Source of the DNA: Tetraselmis striata
Taxonomy: Eukaryota > Chlorophyta > Chlorodendrophyceae > Chlorodendrales > Chlorodendraceae
Direction: 5' to 3'
Assembly: GCA_006384855.1 (NCBI GenBank)
Contig: VCJN01003215.1
Location: 1 to 64,000 of the forward strand
Length of the DNA: 64,000 nucleotides
The translations under genes and the position numbers were made by a program. This document shows, one piece after another, positions 1-10,900 of this stretch. The notes beneath the pieces are model-generated. The model was given only the letters and a program-made list of their open reading frames with translations. It was not told where the DNA came from and did not search any database. Every line of letters begins with the position of its first letter. Positions within the stretch are counted from its first letter, which is position 1.

Positions 1-845
1 GACAAAGGGGCTGGAACTTGTGTGGAGTTGTGTATCATCATCCAATTACGCACATGTATATGCGTGCTGACACACCACTTTCAAGAACGAGAATATTTGT
101 TGAAGACATGTGGGTGCCTGCAAAGTTTTCTTCGCTCCGTGATTACTCCTGCTTATTTCGTCTGATATTTAGCCAGAAAGGGGCATGGCAAGTTACAAAA
201 TTCGTTCTTCAAAGTGCGTCGACACTCGTATCGTATATATCATTCATATATGTAACCATTAATATCATCATCATCATTATAAAGGTCATTCTGTGGCGCG
301 GTACTGCCGGAGCGCAGCCAACAACGGAACATGAAAGTATGGGGCATGTATATCTATGCCGCCGCTTGATGACAGTCACTGCAGGCACAGTGGCGGCGCT
401 GTATCGGAACCGCACTGTGCTGCCGCATGTACGCGTACACCAAAAAGGCCCGATCACCTGAAGTACACCCTCATCGCCGTTCCATGGCGCACCGGCGCAG
501 CCTCCGCCAACTGCCCCCGTGGACCCGACATTCCGCACCACACATTGCATCAAGCGCGTTAGGGGTCGGGTCTTTTCGAGGTTTCGCACCCGCCTATATC
601 CTGCTGGAATCCACAAAGCTGCCAATCACGGGAAGCCGTAACGGATGGGCAGTGCCACGGGAAGGCAACACGGGACGGAGTAGTAGTGTCGCGGTGTATG
701 TGAGCGGCTGTAGCGCACTGCCAGCGAGTGAGGCGCCCCCAGATGTTTGGATGCATCCTCCACACGCCGACCCGCTGCGGCGGCTGCAGGGCCGCGCCGC
801 GCTGCCGTACGCCGGGCGCCCCTCTCTCGAGGCGGTGAGCGCCAG

Positions 846-1019
846 GGGCGCGCGGAGCTGGACCACCTGCTGGACCTCGCGGTGCCCGCGGCGGTGCGGC
901 TGGCGCTGGACTGGGTGCAGCACGGGGGGTCGGCGGGGGCGTACTCCGTCAGCCCCGGCGGGCCCGCAGAGACGGCGAAAGGCGCGATGGGCATCTTCAC
1001 CAGGCCGTCCCTGCAAGGG
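846..1019 (+). CDS. possible internal exon, unrecognised gene
   Basis: A 58-codon GC-rich open stretch lies between a plausible acceptor (gcgccag) and donor (gtaagc). It has normal composition for a coding exon here, including W, Q, H and D residues (for example LALDWVQHGG and GIFTRPSLQG). Codon use resembles the confirmed exons in the window. I do not recognise the family. It may join the segment near 2752-2860 (VLLLVEPRLEEG), which is in a compatible phase. No start or stop was placed, so this is at most part of a gene; an old pseudogene or a chance GC-rich frame cannot be excluded. Confidence 0.3.
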
Positions 1020-2751
1020 GTAAGCTCCCCAACAGTACTGCGTGACCGGCGGATGCCCGTACGCCCTCGCGTTTGGCTGTATACGTATTGCTGTGCGTTC
1101 ATGTGTTTGTGGTGCCGACACTAATAAAAAGTCTGAGCAGCCGCCGCTGGACAATGCACTGTCTAGAATTTATAGAGGCCTTGAACTCAATAGGGAATAA
1201 ATCAACATCCGTTGGAATGCCGACATACTCTGACCCATATAGTCTTGAGGCCCGGAGACACCCTTTACGGGTTTGCCACGACATGATATATTGTTTCTGG
1301 GGGGCCTTCCCCCCCCCCCCGGGCGCTGCTCCGGGCGGATCGAAGAGAGAAGCGCTACATTGATCTCGAAATAAATCACAATACACCCCGAAAAAGTACA
1401 CGGACAGTATCCCGACGCAAATGATGCAAACAAACGCCTGCGTCAGTTTGATTCCAACATCACCAAGCGAACCCAAATATATGATACGTGTTATGTACCG
1501 TAACTGTGAATCTCAATTTGATATCCATTGTGGATCCAACCTCCCAAAAGCACCCACAGACATCGAAATTTGATGTGAAATTTGTTATGATTTCATTTCC
1601 TGTCAGTCTCCAACTAACACATGCCCGCTGTCCTACGGCCCGGCTGTATGAACCCGCATAGGGCCGGCCGTGGCCCGTAGCATGCAGCCCTATGAAGGCC
1701 AATACCCGCAGACAATGATGGTTTCGGAGCTCGTGGGCAACCCACTACAGCGGAGCCATTTGGTACCGCAGTAACGCGCGCGCCGGGTAGCTACAAACCC
1801 ATGGTTTCGGAGCCGCTGCTCGGCCGTGCCGGCGCGCTCGCCATCATTCGCCACCGCGGCGTGTATGCTCGTTTGCCTCCACGTATCGCCGCCAAACCAG
1901 CGGCGGACCCCGTACATTGAGTACTGGAGGGTCTGCATTTTATTTGAGCAAGTATTCCAGCACCAGGCGACTGTAGCACCGGCTCTTATACCGCGCACCC
2001 TGTACGAAGGCGCAAGAATTTATGCGATGGTGAAACATGTGAGGCATTGCCGGCCGGTGCGAGCGGTCACCAAGCAGTTGCTCATCAGCAATCATTACAA
2101 CAGTGGGGTACCGGTACAATTCATGCGATAAGTGATTTTACTTGACATGTATCGTGGCGATTCCGGGGATAAAGAACTCGGTATTACGCACGTTGTAGTA
2201 GTGGATGTACGTTTTGGCAGTAGTAACTATAGAAGAGCTTATATGGGATAGTTTGAATTGCCACCACGACTGCACTTGGTTGGGTTCGCGGTATTTTTTT
2301 TTATCGTTTTTGCCCCCCCCCCCCCCCCCCCCCCCCCACCAACCCCCCGCGCGAAGAGAGAAACTATATTTATCTTTAAGAATTTACCAGAATACACCAC
2401 AAGTACCACACGGATAGTCCGACCCCGTTGCTGCAAAACAAATCATTTGTTGTTTCGACCCAGCGAACCCAATCAAAATGGTACGGTAAAGAGCCGACGA
2501 CCTCTAGGTTCATCCACAAACAATCATCCTCGATCAACAGCAAGTCATTCGGGTAGGCCGGCGCGTGACATGGTGATTCTTTCTGCTACTATTACGCTTA
2601 TCCCGGGAGAGCGCGTGCGCCAGCTAACCCAGTGGCGCCCACAGCCAAGCAGTCATATCATTCCCTACTCTCTGCAACTTGATTCAAGTGCGTGATGGAC
2701 CATATCTAAGTACCCCTCTCCCCGGTGCATGTGCAGGTGGCGCGCCCCTGA
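1020..2751. other. non-coding stretch with repeats
   Basis: No gene is recognised. It holds a C10 run near 1310, a member of the repeat family also seen at 57330 and 58175 (about 1595-1712), and a C25 run at about 2314-2338. If the flanking exons are real, this would be their intron. Confidence 0.4.
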
Positions 2752-2860
2752 CGCGAATCGCTCGCCGCGGAGGTGCTGCTGCTGGTGGAGCCGCGCCTGG
2801 AGGAGGGCTCCCCCGCGGAGCGGGCGGCCTGGGCGGACTGGGCGCAGGAGCGCATGCGGG
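2752..2860 (+). CDS. possible exon continuing the 846-1019 exon
   Basis: After an in-frame TGA the frame opens with ESLAAEVLLLVEPRLEEG and later AAWADWAQERMRA, a believable acidic/amphipathic sequence. A candidate acceptor (gcggag) at about 2772 gives the same phase as the donor at 1020. Beyond about 2860 the best-looking protein changes frame and becomes Arg/Gly-rich, so either the exon ends there or the gene is broken. Unrecognised family. Confidence 0.25.
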
Positions 2861-3245
2861 CTACAAGGAAGCGGCGCAGCGGCTGTCGAGGAGGAGGCTG
2901 CGCGGCCGCGGAAGAGGTCGAGGTCGAGATCGAGGGGGCCCCGGGTGGGGCAACGGCCGGGCAACTCCCGCTGAACAAGCGTAGAACCGCAGTGTTTTCT
3001 CGCACCCCGGCGGGGAGTAAATTATGGCATCGTTCTGCTGCTGAGGATATTCGTCGCCGCTGCTGGCGATCACGATTCGCAGTAGGACTCGCATGCCTGG
3101 TGATAATAACGCGTGGTGATCGATAACGATATCTTGCCGCTGTGCATCGGTCCGTATTCCTGTATTGCTGTATCTTATTTGAAAAATGTGCGGAACATGT
3201 TCTGGAAAATGGGTAGCGACTACCCGATCGAAGATCGACTGTACA

Positions 3246-3535
3246 TCCCTTGTCCGCTCGGTTGAGCGGTCGTCTTATGTCTTTTTGGTCACAGGGAGAG
3301 CGTCCAGAGCGGTCGTCTCGTACGCGAGAGGTCCGGGGTCGATTCCTGGCCGATGTATTTCCGGCAATATCGGCCCGGCGTGTCCCGGGTTTACTCCGGT
3401 TGATGCATTATTAGCCGTTTGGGGTTCGAATGAGGCAATGGTCCAAGGCTATGCCAGACCTACGACTGCAGTTGGCGCAAGAGGTCAAGTGCTGGGGCGG
3501 CTTCGGCCGATGTCCCGGGGAAAACTTTACTTTTA
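3246..3535 (+). repeat. tRNA-derived SINE, copy A
   Basis: The 5' part resembles a tRNA: a D-arm-like GCTCGGTTGAGCGG, a hairpin TCTCG-TACG-CGAGA, then a T-arm/B-box-like GGTCGATTCC. A conserved body of about 190 bp follows, ending ...GATGTCCCGGGGaaaacttta. The copy carries an extra block of about 45 bp inside the tRNA part that repeats the GAGCGGTCGTC segment. Confidence 0.75.
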
Positions 3536-5045
3536 CCCGTCCGAAGAATGCCCTCTGTTGCGATTGTCCGAGCAATTGGCAACGCGACCTAAACTAGTCC
3601 TGTCATCAGGTTGCTTTCAAGGAAAGGCAAAATATCAAGACATTATCTATTCTTTTCTGTTCTAACGTCCCCATCTGCGTCCTTATTACAGAACTGGTGA
3701 GTAGTATGTGTCACCAAGTATAATTGCTCCCCACCTTCCAAACGTTGTCTCGGTATTGATAAGATCTAAAAGGTACACCGGCTCGCTGATCCTAGGCGAG
3801 TCCCCGACAGACAGGAGGGTGCCCCATCTATCCTATCGTACCTATCACATCTATAGTACTATCCCCCACCATGACCGCAGGCAAGAAACCGGCATTGACC
3901 CTTAGCAGTTTATTGGTAGGGCGGGAGGGCAATGGCCGCGATACGGGCCGCGATGCACCCCCCCCCCCCCCCCCCCCACCTCAACCCTTCGGGAGGCTGT
4001 CACAAAATGCACAGCATGCCATATCGTTGCCTATCTAGAAGGTGGGGGGATGCAGGTAACAGCAGGTCTCTTGCCATTTCCGGCCGAACACTGTTATGAA
4101 TAAACACAGCAAAAGTTGTACAATTTCCAAGCTGCTTTTGGGTGCGTCGGCACCTGCAGATCCCGAGACAACGACCTATAGTTTGCTGAGCGTCCGCCGT
4201 GGTCACCAAGACATGGTTTATGCTTCTACCAAAGGGGGCCGACAGTCAGATCGGCGACCCATAGTTATGCCACACATGCAGTGCATGAATGGGCTCTGAC
4301 GAGGTGGTGCATGATATGGCGTGTTGCGATGCGCGCCCTGCTGGTCCCTGGCTGCTGGTATCAATATCGCATCCACGGTATATCCAACTGATTTCACCGC
4401 GGCTTAGAGGCAACTCGTACAGGAGTGACTAACTGGAGGCAGTGCGCATTGGAGGCCGGGTAAGCCCTGCTGACAAGCCGCTGCAGAAGCAAGAGACGGA
4501 AAAGGATAAACACAGATAGATAGAGCTTGAAATTGCCGCGCAAGGCAGCTATCTATAGGATTGCTTTTGACGTACGAGTAGCGCCTGTGCAGGAAAGCTG
4601 AGACGCGGGCGGTCATTGTGCCCCTCCTGTAACACCAGCCGTGTGTTGGAACTACTGATGAGAGGTGCGCTCTTCCTCCCCGGGCAATACTAAGTATTTG
4701 CACTCTGCCTGGCCCTACTTGAATGTATTTTCTCCCTGCCACGCCCCTGAGATTCCACGTGCAGGTGGTCGTATGGACGAACAAGGTCCATCGTTTGGGT
4801 ACTCCCCAGACGACAGGTGGAAACAACTGACGTTAGACGCGTGCGCCCCGCTCCCGGCGGGATGCCACTGGAACCGGCAGCAACCCGTCGCATGTTCCGG
4901 CTGCATCCCTCACCGTCTCTAGGCCCGTTGCCGTTTAAGATCAGCCGCCTGGGCCGTCTGGCTGCTGCTGTATGAGACAGTGAACGCGATACGCGATGGC
5001 GTGGGCAACAAGGTGTCGATGGTCGAGTGATTACATGTTTTACTG
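3536..5045. other. intergenic, no gene seen
   Basis: Contains a C run at about 3957-3977 and, at about 4095-4345, a diverged copy of a repeat also seen at 7310-7660. Open frames are short and unlike known proteins. Confidence 0.45.
4095..4345 (+). repeat. dispersed repeat (CACCCGTAG family)
   Basis: Resembles 7430-7660 over its length. Shared blocks include the TCGGCACCTGCAGATCC region, GACAGTCAGATCGGC, a 'tatgccacacatgcag...tgaatgggc' block and 'gatatggcgtgttg'. Identity is moderate, suggesting an old family. Confidence 0.5.
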
Positions 5046-5165
5046 CTATGAAAAGTAGAAGTTCGCCCCGCGGGACTTCGGCCGGAGCCGCCCCAGCACT
5101 TCTCGACCCCTGCTTGCGCCAACTGCAGTCGTGGGTCTAAAAAGCCCGTAGAGCATAGCCTCAAT
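5046..5165 (-). repeat. tRNA-derived SINE, copy B (truncated)
   Basis: Reverse-oriented 3' half of the SINE: gaagttcgccccg, cggccggagccgcccc, gcgccaactgcagtcgtgggtct. The tRNA-like 5' part is missing. Some 70 bp further on lies a block (tttttggttacagggagagc, 5234 onwards) that matches the extra block inside copy A. Confidence 0.65.
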
Positions 5166-5264
5166 CAGGTATAAATCCGTACTGCTATTACTGGTGCCAG
5201 GTCGGTAGTAAAAACAATACCGATATGTAGTGAACTTTTTGGTTACAGGGAGAGCGTCCGGAGA

Positions 5265-5795
5265 ATGCACGCAAAGTACTGGGGGAGGAAAAAGCCTACA
5301 TTTAAGCAGATATGTACCGACTACATACCGATATGTAGTCGCTCGACAGCGTAAAAAGTGCAGCATCGACGTATCATCGACGACGATTCGTTGGTTAAGG
5401 TCTCGCAAGTGTATCGTCTTATCATCTTGTCTATATCGTCGTTATAACGCGTCCAAATCACGGTAACGAATGATGTGTCCCATGTGCGCTCCAGATACGC
5501 GGTCATGGCTCGATCCCTCCCAAATCTGCATGCAATCTTTGCCTTCCTGGCGCCAGCGTGGCTGGGTGTTCGCTCGTCACTGGCTGGTGTCCGAAAACCC
5601 TGCCAACTTGTTTCGTGCTTTGCGCGGCGCCTGGGGGGGGGGGGGGGGGCTACTCACAAAGCTACCCGGGCATGAACAGGCCCCAGTCGCATACATATAG
5701 CTGCGAACCTCGTTGTGTCACTATCAGTCTTCTCACGCCCCAACCCTTCCCAAAAGAGCCCCTTCCGTTCCTTTCGTATCCTCACTTCCATCACT
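5265..5795. other. region upstream of the LHCB-like gene
   Basis: No gene recognised. A G16 run lies at about 5634-5649. The last 80 bp before the ATG are pyrimidine-rich, as expected for a 5' leader. Confidence 0.4.
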
Positions 5796-6557
5796 ATGGC
5801 TGCCATCGCTGCCCGCTCCTTCGCCGCCACCGTGGCCGGCCAGACCTCGGTCGCCACCCGCGGCCGCAAGCAGGTCACCCGCGCCGCCGGTCGAGTTTCT
5901 ACGGCCCCGACCGCGCCAAGTGGCTGGGCCCCTACTCCGGCAGCACTCCCTCCTACCTGACCGGCGAGTTCCCCGGCGACTACGGCTGGGACACCGCCGG
6001 GCTGTCGTCCGACCCGAGGACCTTCCGCCGCTACCCGCGAGCTGGAGCTGATCCACGCCCGCTGGCTATGCTGGGCGCTCTGGGCTGGCGTCACCCCCGA
6101 GCTGCTGGCCAAGAACGGCACCAACTTCGGCGAGGCGGTGTGGTTCAAGGCCGGCGCGCAGATCTTCTCCGAGGGCGGCCTGGACTACCTGGGCAACTCC
6201 AGCCTGAATCCATGCGCCAGTCCATCCTGGCCATCGTGTTCACGCAGGTGCTGCTGATGGGCCTGATCGAGGGGATACCGCGTGAACGGCGGACCCCGGC
6301 CGGCGAGGGCCTAGACCCGCTGTACCCCGGCGAGTCGTTCGACCCCCTGGGCCTGGCCGACGACCCCGACACCTTCGCTGAGCTGAAGGTGAAGGAGATC
6401 AAGAACGGCCGGCTGGCGATGTTCTCCATGTTCGGCTTCTTCGTGCAGGGCGATCGTGACTGGCAAGGGCCCCATCGAGAAACCTGGACGCCCACCCTGG
6501 CGGACCCAGCGGCGCCAACGGCTTCGCCATGGCCACCAAGTTGTGCCCGGCAACTAA
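5796..6557 (+). pseudogene. LHCII-type chlorophyll a/b-binding protein, frame-disrupted
   Basis: Encodes a plastid antenna protein that binds chlorophyll in thylakoid membranes. The ATG starts a transit peptide (MAAIAARSFAATVAGQ). The mature part starts near SSFYGPDRAKWLGP and keeps helix 1 ([16 protein letters not shown]), the middle helix ([19 protein letters not shown]) and helix 3 (EIKNGRLAMFSMFGFF), ending KFVPGN-stop. The family signatures and chlorophyll-ligand E/H/N residues remain, but only by switching frame. I count about 13 single-base indels, at roughly 5891, 6034, 6065, 6085, 6205, 6217, 6278, 6303, 6450, 6481, 6495, 6515 and 6541. No intron fits them. When frames are followed there is no premature stop and no lost ligand. 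This is either a very recent pseudogene or an unpolished stretch of a multicopy gene. Confidence 0.85.
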
Positions 6558-7956
6558 ATATCGCGTACAGATTCTAGAACATATCATTGTATGTAGCATA
6601 TAAATGCCCTTTTTAATCACTGCCTTGTATACTGGCGCTTACAGTTCTTTCCTCTGGTTGGTGCCGTGCTTCTGTGCAGCTCACTCGCATGAATGCCGTC
6701 CTCATTCACAGTCGCTAGTATTGCACAGGGAGATTGTGATGATACATTTTCTGACTATGAATTCTGCAGAGCACGAAGAGACCTATCGTGCGTGGCGTGA
6801 TTCACTTTGGCGCCAGTGTGTGCACTCTGTCAGAACACATAGTACTTGCAGTGTCAATTGTATCATAAGCAGCATCAGACAGACAACACGACGCAACCAT
6901 TACCACACAATCTGCCAGAGTTAGATGTCAGCCACGTATAAGTGAGTGTTCGAAGGAATTTATAGATAAACCTTCACTGACCTACGATCAGAAACATGAA
7001 ACATAAACTAGGTATGCTGCCAGGTACTGCGCACTGGATGCGGAATGCGTGGTGAACGGCCAGAGCGATATCTATGCATGCAAAGAGGGGGTCACTCCAG
7101 CTCTATACTGATGTGAGCTCCTTCGCTTCAAAACTGTTGCTTCTTTTTGAAATGCGCTCACCTGTACTGGCGCCTGCTCACCCACGTCTTACCCTTATGC
7201 TTTGCAGTTAAACACAGCTCACACTGGTATGGAAAGACACCTCTCAAGACAATTCAGTATAGTTCCGTTTTCTTCTGACCTCCGACAGGCAGCCGGGACT
7301 TGTTCTTAGTTGTATTGTAGGTGCCGATATAATAACAATGCGAATAAGAGCCCGCCCTGCCTGCCACAAGTAGACGAAACTACAGCGCGCCTGAGAGTGT
7401 TGTTGCAAGTTGCATGCGAGACCAGGATGACGCGTATCAGAAGGTTCTTACCGGCGCATCAGCACCCGCACATCCTGAAACAATACCTACAGTATGCCGA
7501 GTGTCCACCCCGGCCACCAAGATACAGTCCTGCTTCCACGGAAGGGTGTAAAAAGTCAGATTGGCAATGCAGTGCTATGCCACATACACACAGGCCTGAA
7601 TGGGCGCTGACAAGTTGCTCCGTGGTGGAGAATGACGATACGGCATGTTGTGGAGCTCGCCGCAGCTTCAACATCCTCGGGTGACGGTCATGTCTACACT
7701 AGGGAAAGGACGGGAGACGGAGACATGGAAGGGGGGGCGGGGGGGGGGGGGGGGGGGGGGGAGGGGGGGTATAGCAATCCTAGGGATTGGGGTCTCGTCG
7801 CGAGACAGGGCTGACTATCTAGGCAGTCATCAGGCAGGCCGTCTCGGAGCTAGGATGGGCGGCGTGCCAAAGGCGCCCCCTGGAGCGGCGGAAGCGCGGG
7901 TCCGTGGGGGGATGCATGTCCCGGCGCACGGGGCGGAGCGCTGCGTCGGCCGCCGC
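6558..7956. other. intergenic between LHCB-like gene and CSN3 3' end
   Basis: No gene recognised. A dispersed repeat covers about 7310-7660. G-rich runs at about 7731-7767 lie past the 3' end of CSN3, so they are C-rich on the CSN3 sense strand. No clear TGTAA was found here for CSN3. Confidence 0.4.
7310..7660 (+). repeat. dispersed repeat (CACCCGTAG family)
   Basis: Begins with an 'aacaatgcgaataagagcccgccctgcctgcc' type block (also near 56030 and, in part, 12410) and contains 'catcagcacccgcacatcc'. Its 3' half matches 4095-4345. Confidence 0.5.
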
Positions 7957-10900
7957 TCAGATGTAGATCGGCGCCGGCGCCTTTTCCATGTCCATCAGGT
8001 CCTCCAGGCGCTCCGTGTCCTCCAGCCGCCCACTGCCGCGGCCGGCGTCCTTCGCGATGATCTTGGTCAGGTACGCCTTGTCGCAGCTCACCGCCTCGTT
8101 GATCGCCTGCGCGGCGCATCGGTCCATTCAGCCAAAATTCGCCACAGCGGAGGTGGCTGTCCTTGGTCGCACTGAGAGTGGTTTTTATTGAGGCCATTAC
8201 CCTCCAAGTCATTACGCCATTCGTCACTAAGTCACTATGCCTTAAGGTCATTAAGTCATTAGGCCTCAAAGTCATCCAATCATTAAGCCATTAGTTGTTA
8301 TGTCTTAAGTTCAGTCAGTCATTACGCGTCAAAGTCATTACGCCATTCGTCATCGAGTCATTAATCATTACGTTACTAGTCAACAAGTCTTTCCGGTTAT
8401 ATGAATTCAACCGCTCCGTACTTTAGTCTGTCCTAGTCGGCAGCAATGGGCAGTCCGCAGACCGAAAGGTACCCGCAGGGAGGGGGAGAGGTGGATTCAT
8501 GGAGGCGCACCTGCAGCCGGGCGTCCAGCGCCATGGAGCGCCGGATCTGTGCGTCGATCGCGTCCGCCATCTCGGAGGAGCTGCGCGGGGCAGGCGGCGC
8601 GGCGGGGTTGGGGGGGGGAAGGTGTCAGGACTATCAGTGCTGGGTTAAGGCAAGCTGAAAAATAGGGCTTCCCTGTCTAGGGTTATATTTGGGGCTCAAA
8701 ACCCTAAAACTTCAAACAGCACATACAACCCTACAAATGGCCGGTCTTTTGTTCTCGCCATTAATTTTTCCCGCGAGTGGCATGACAGCACTGGCTACCG
8801 CCGCTGGCGATCATGTGAATCTACTCCCACTATTACGGGAGGTGGTGTGGACTGTGTACAATGACTTTAAACTTTAGACCTCCCAATAAACCTGCGCTCG
8901 GGCTCTCGGGGCACATCACCTGTACCGCTCCGGGTCCTCATGGAAGGACACCATCCCGTCGCGCGGGTTGATGGCCGCAAAGATCTCGCCCTGCGAGGCG
9001 GCGGGGCAGGGGTAGGGTTTTTAGGGTTAGCAACGCGCCTGTTGCGATCGAAAGGAATTCCGCACTTGCCCTTCTATATTGAACAGACAGCTGCTGGATG
9101 TGGCCAACGCACGCGATTGTGTAGTGCAACGAGCGGAGCGGGCGTTGTTTGCGCCAACTGCAGGTTTTAGGGTTTCATGGTTTGGAGTTAATGTGGGTTC
9201 GAAGGGTTTGGAAGTTCAAGGGTTTTGTGTCAGGGTTGTAGGGCTGAGGCTCACTCCAAAAACCTAGTACCTAATCATGAACCCTAAAGTATATGTGGAG
9301 AGAGCGCATGCTGCCGCGGTTTGTTTTTTGGAAACGTGTATGACGAGGACATTCACAGCATGCGCGCTGATGATAATGGATCAGCAACCGTCCCGGGAAA
9401 TCGCCTGTCTAGGGTCTGGGGTTGACCCCCCCTTTACCTGCTCCACCATCTGCAGGATGAGCTGCTCCGCGGCCTCGGGCCCCGCCAGCCCCGCGGTGTC
9501 GGCGATGCCCTGCCAGGCGCGGCGGGCAGCGAGTCAGTCAGGAGGCAAAGCGGGACCGCCGGATGGCACGGGAGGCATGCCAGGGATGGGGGGGGAGGTG
9601 GGCGGCGCTCGCCTGCAGGCTGAGGGTGAGGTGGGTGTGCGTGAGGCGGCCCACGATGCGCCTCTGCATGCTCTCGACGCACTGCCGGGCGAGGCCCCAG
9701 TTGCCGTGCGCTGCGGCCAGGGGGGGGGGGGGGGGGGGGGGGGACAAATCAGGCACAGACACACGCACACAGACAGGTGCGCATTACTGTGTGAAGGTTA
9801 CCGTAACAGTCGATCGGGTTTAATATGGGTAGAAGTAAAGTGAAGTTCGCCCCGGGACATCGGCCGAAGCCGCCCCAGCACTGGACCTCTTGCGCCAACT
9901 GCAGTCGTAGGTCTGGCATAGCCCGTAGACCATTGCCTCAGTCGAACCCTGAAGGGCTAACGCATCAACCGGGGAAATCACGGGGCCGATATTGCCGAAA
10001 ATACATCGGCCAGGAATCGAACCCCGGGACCTCTCGCGTACGAGACGACCGCTCACTGGAGCAGACCCGGGATGTGCTATTGTGGTCGTTTGCCAAAATA
10101 ACGAACTGTGTTGCATCATCGGAAGTGGCGGAGATTCGGCGATGTTGTCGTGGTGAATTCCGATAGCTTTCCTGGTATTTCATATATAGGTCACCCTGCC
10201 TAACTAAGGGGTCGGCATCAATGATATATTTAGGGAACCCAAAGCCTGGCGACGGCTGTGCCGGGACACGTATGAGCGGGTGTGGCATGGGGCGTTCATA
10301 CACGGGGTAACAGTACCGTAGAATCAAATACGGTTGAGGGGTCAAACAATAATGAACTGGTTTGCGCCTTTGCGTCGGAACATTCGTTATGTATTCGTGA
10401 TTTAGTCTGACTTATTTCTCCGTTTAATAGGGGGGTCAGAAACGCTTTTTATCCGCAGACCGTTTGTGCAGTGGTCCCGTTTGGTCGACTGCTGCAGGCT
10501 ATGAATAGGGCCGTGATTGCGGTTTTGTTATGGTGTGGCTTTGGCTGTGTGCAGGCGGTACAAGCGCACACTGGGTCGACACACAAGGGGCACGTCATCC
10601 CCTCATTGATGGCAGGTGTTTACGGTTAAAGTGCGAGGGTACGCGGGCATCATGCCAAAGTAGCACTATCGGGCAGACATGACGGTTCAAGTGGAGGTGT
10701 CGGGCTATGGGAGTGGGGCCGAGGGGGGGCGAGGGGGGGTACTAGCAAAGGCGTCCCGGTTGGAGTTGATGGCGGCGAGCAGCTCCTCTGACGACTTACG
10801 CACAAACGCGTGCGCCACGTCCTGCCACGCATCCGGCGAGCACAGCCCCTTGAGTAATCGCACAACAAGAGGTGGTGGGGGGAGGGAGGAGGGAGAGAAA

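Noticed and set aside
5558-6577. 339-codon frame over the LHCB region taken as an intact gene
   Set aside because: It keeps only parts of the LHCII sequence in frame; conserved helices appear in all three frames.
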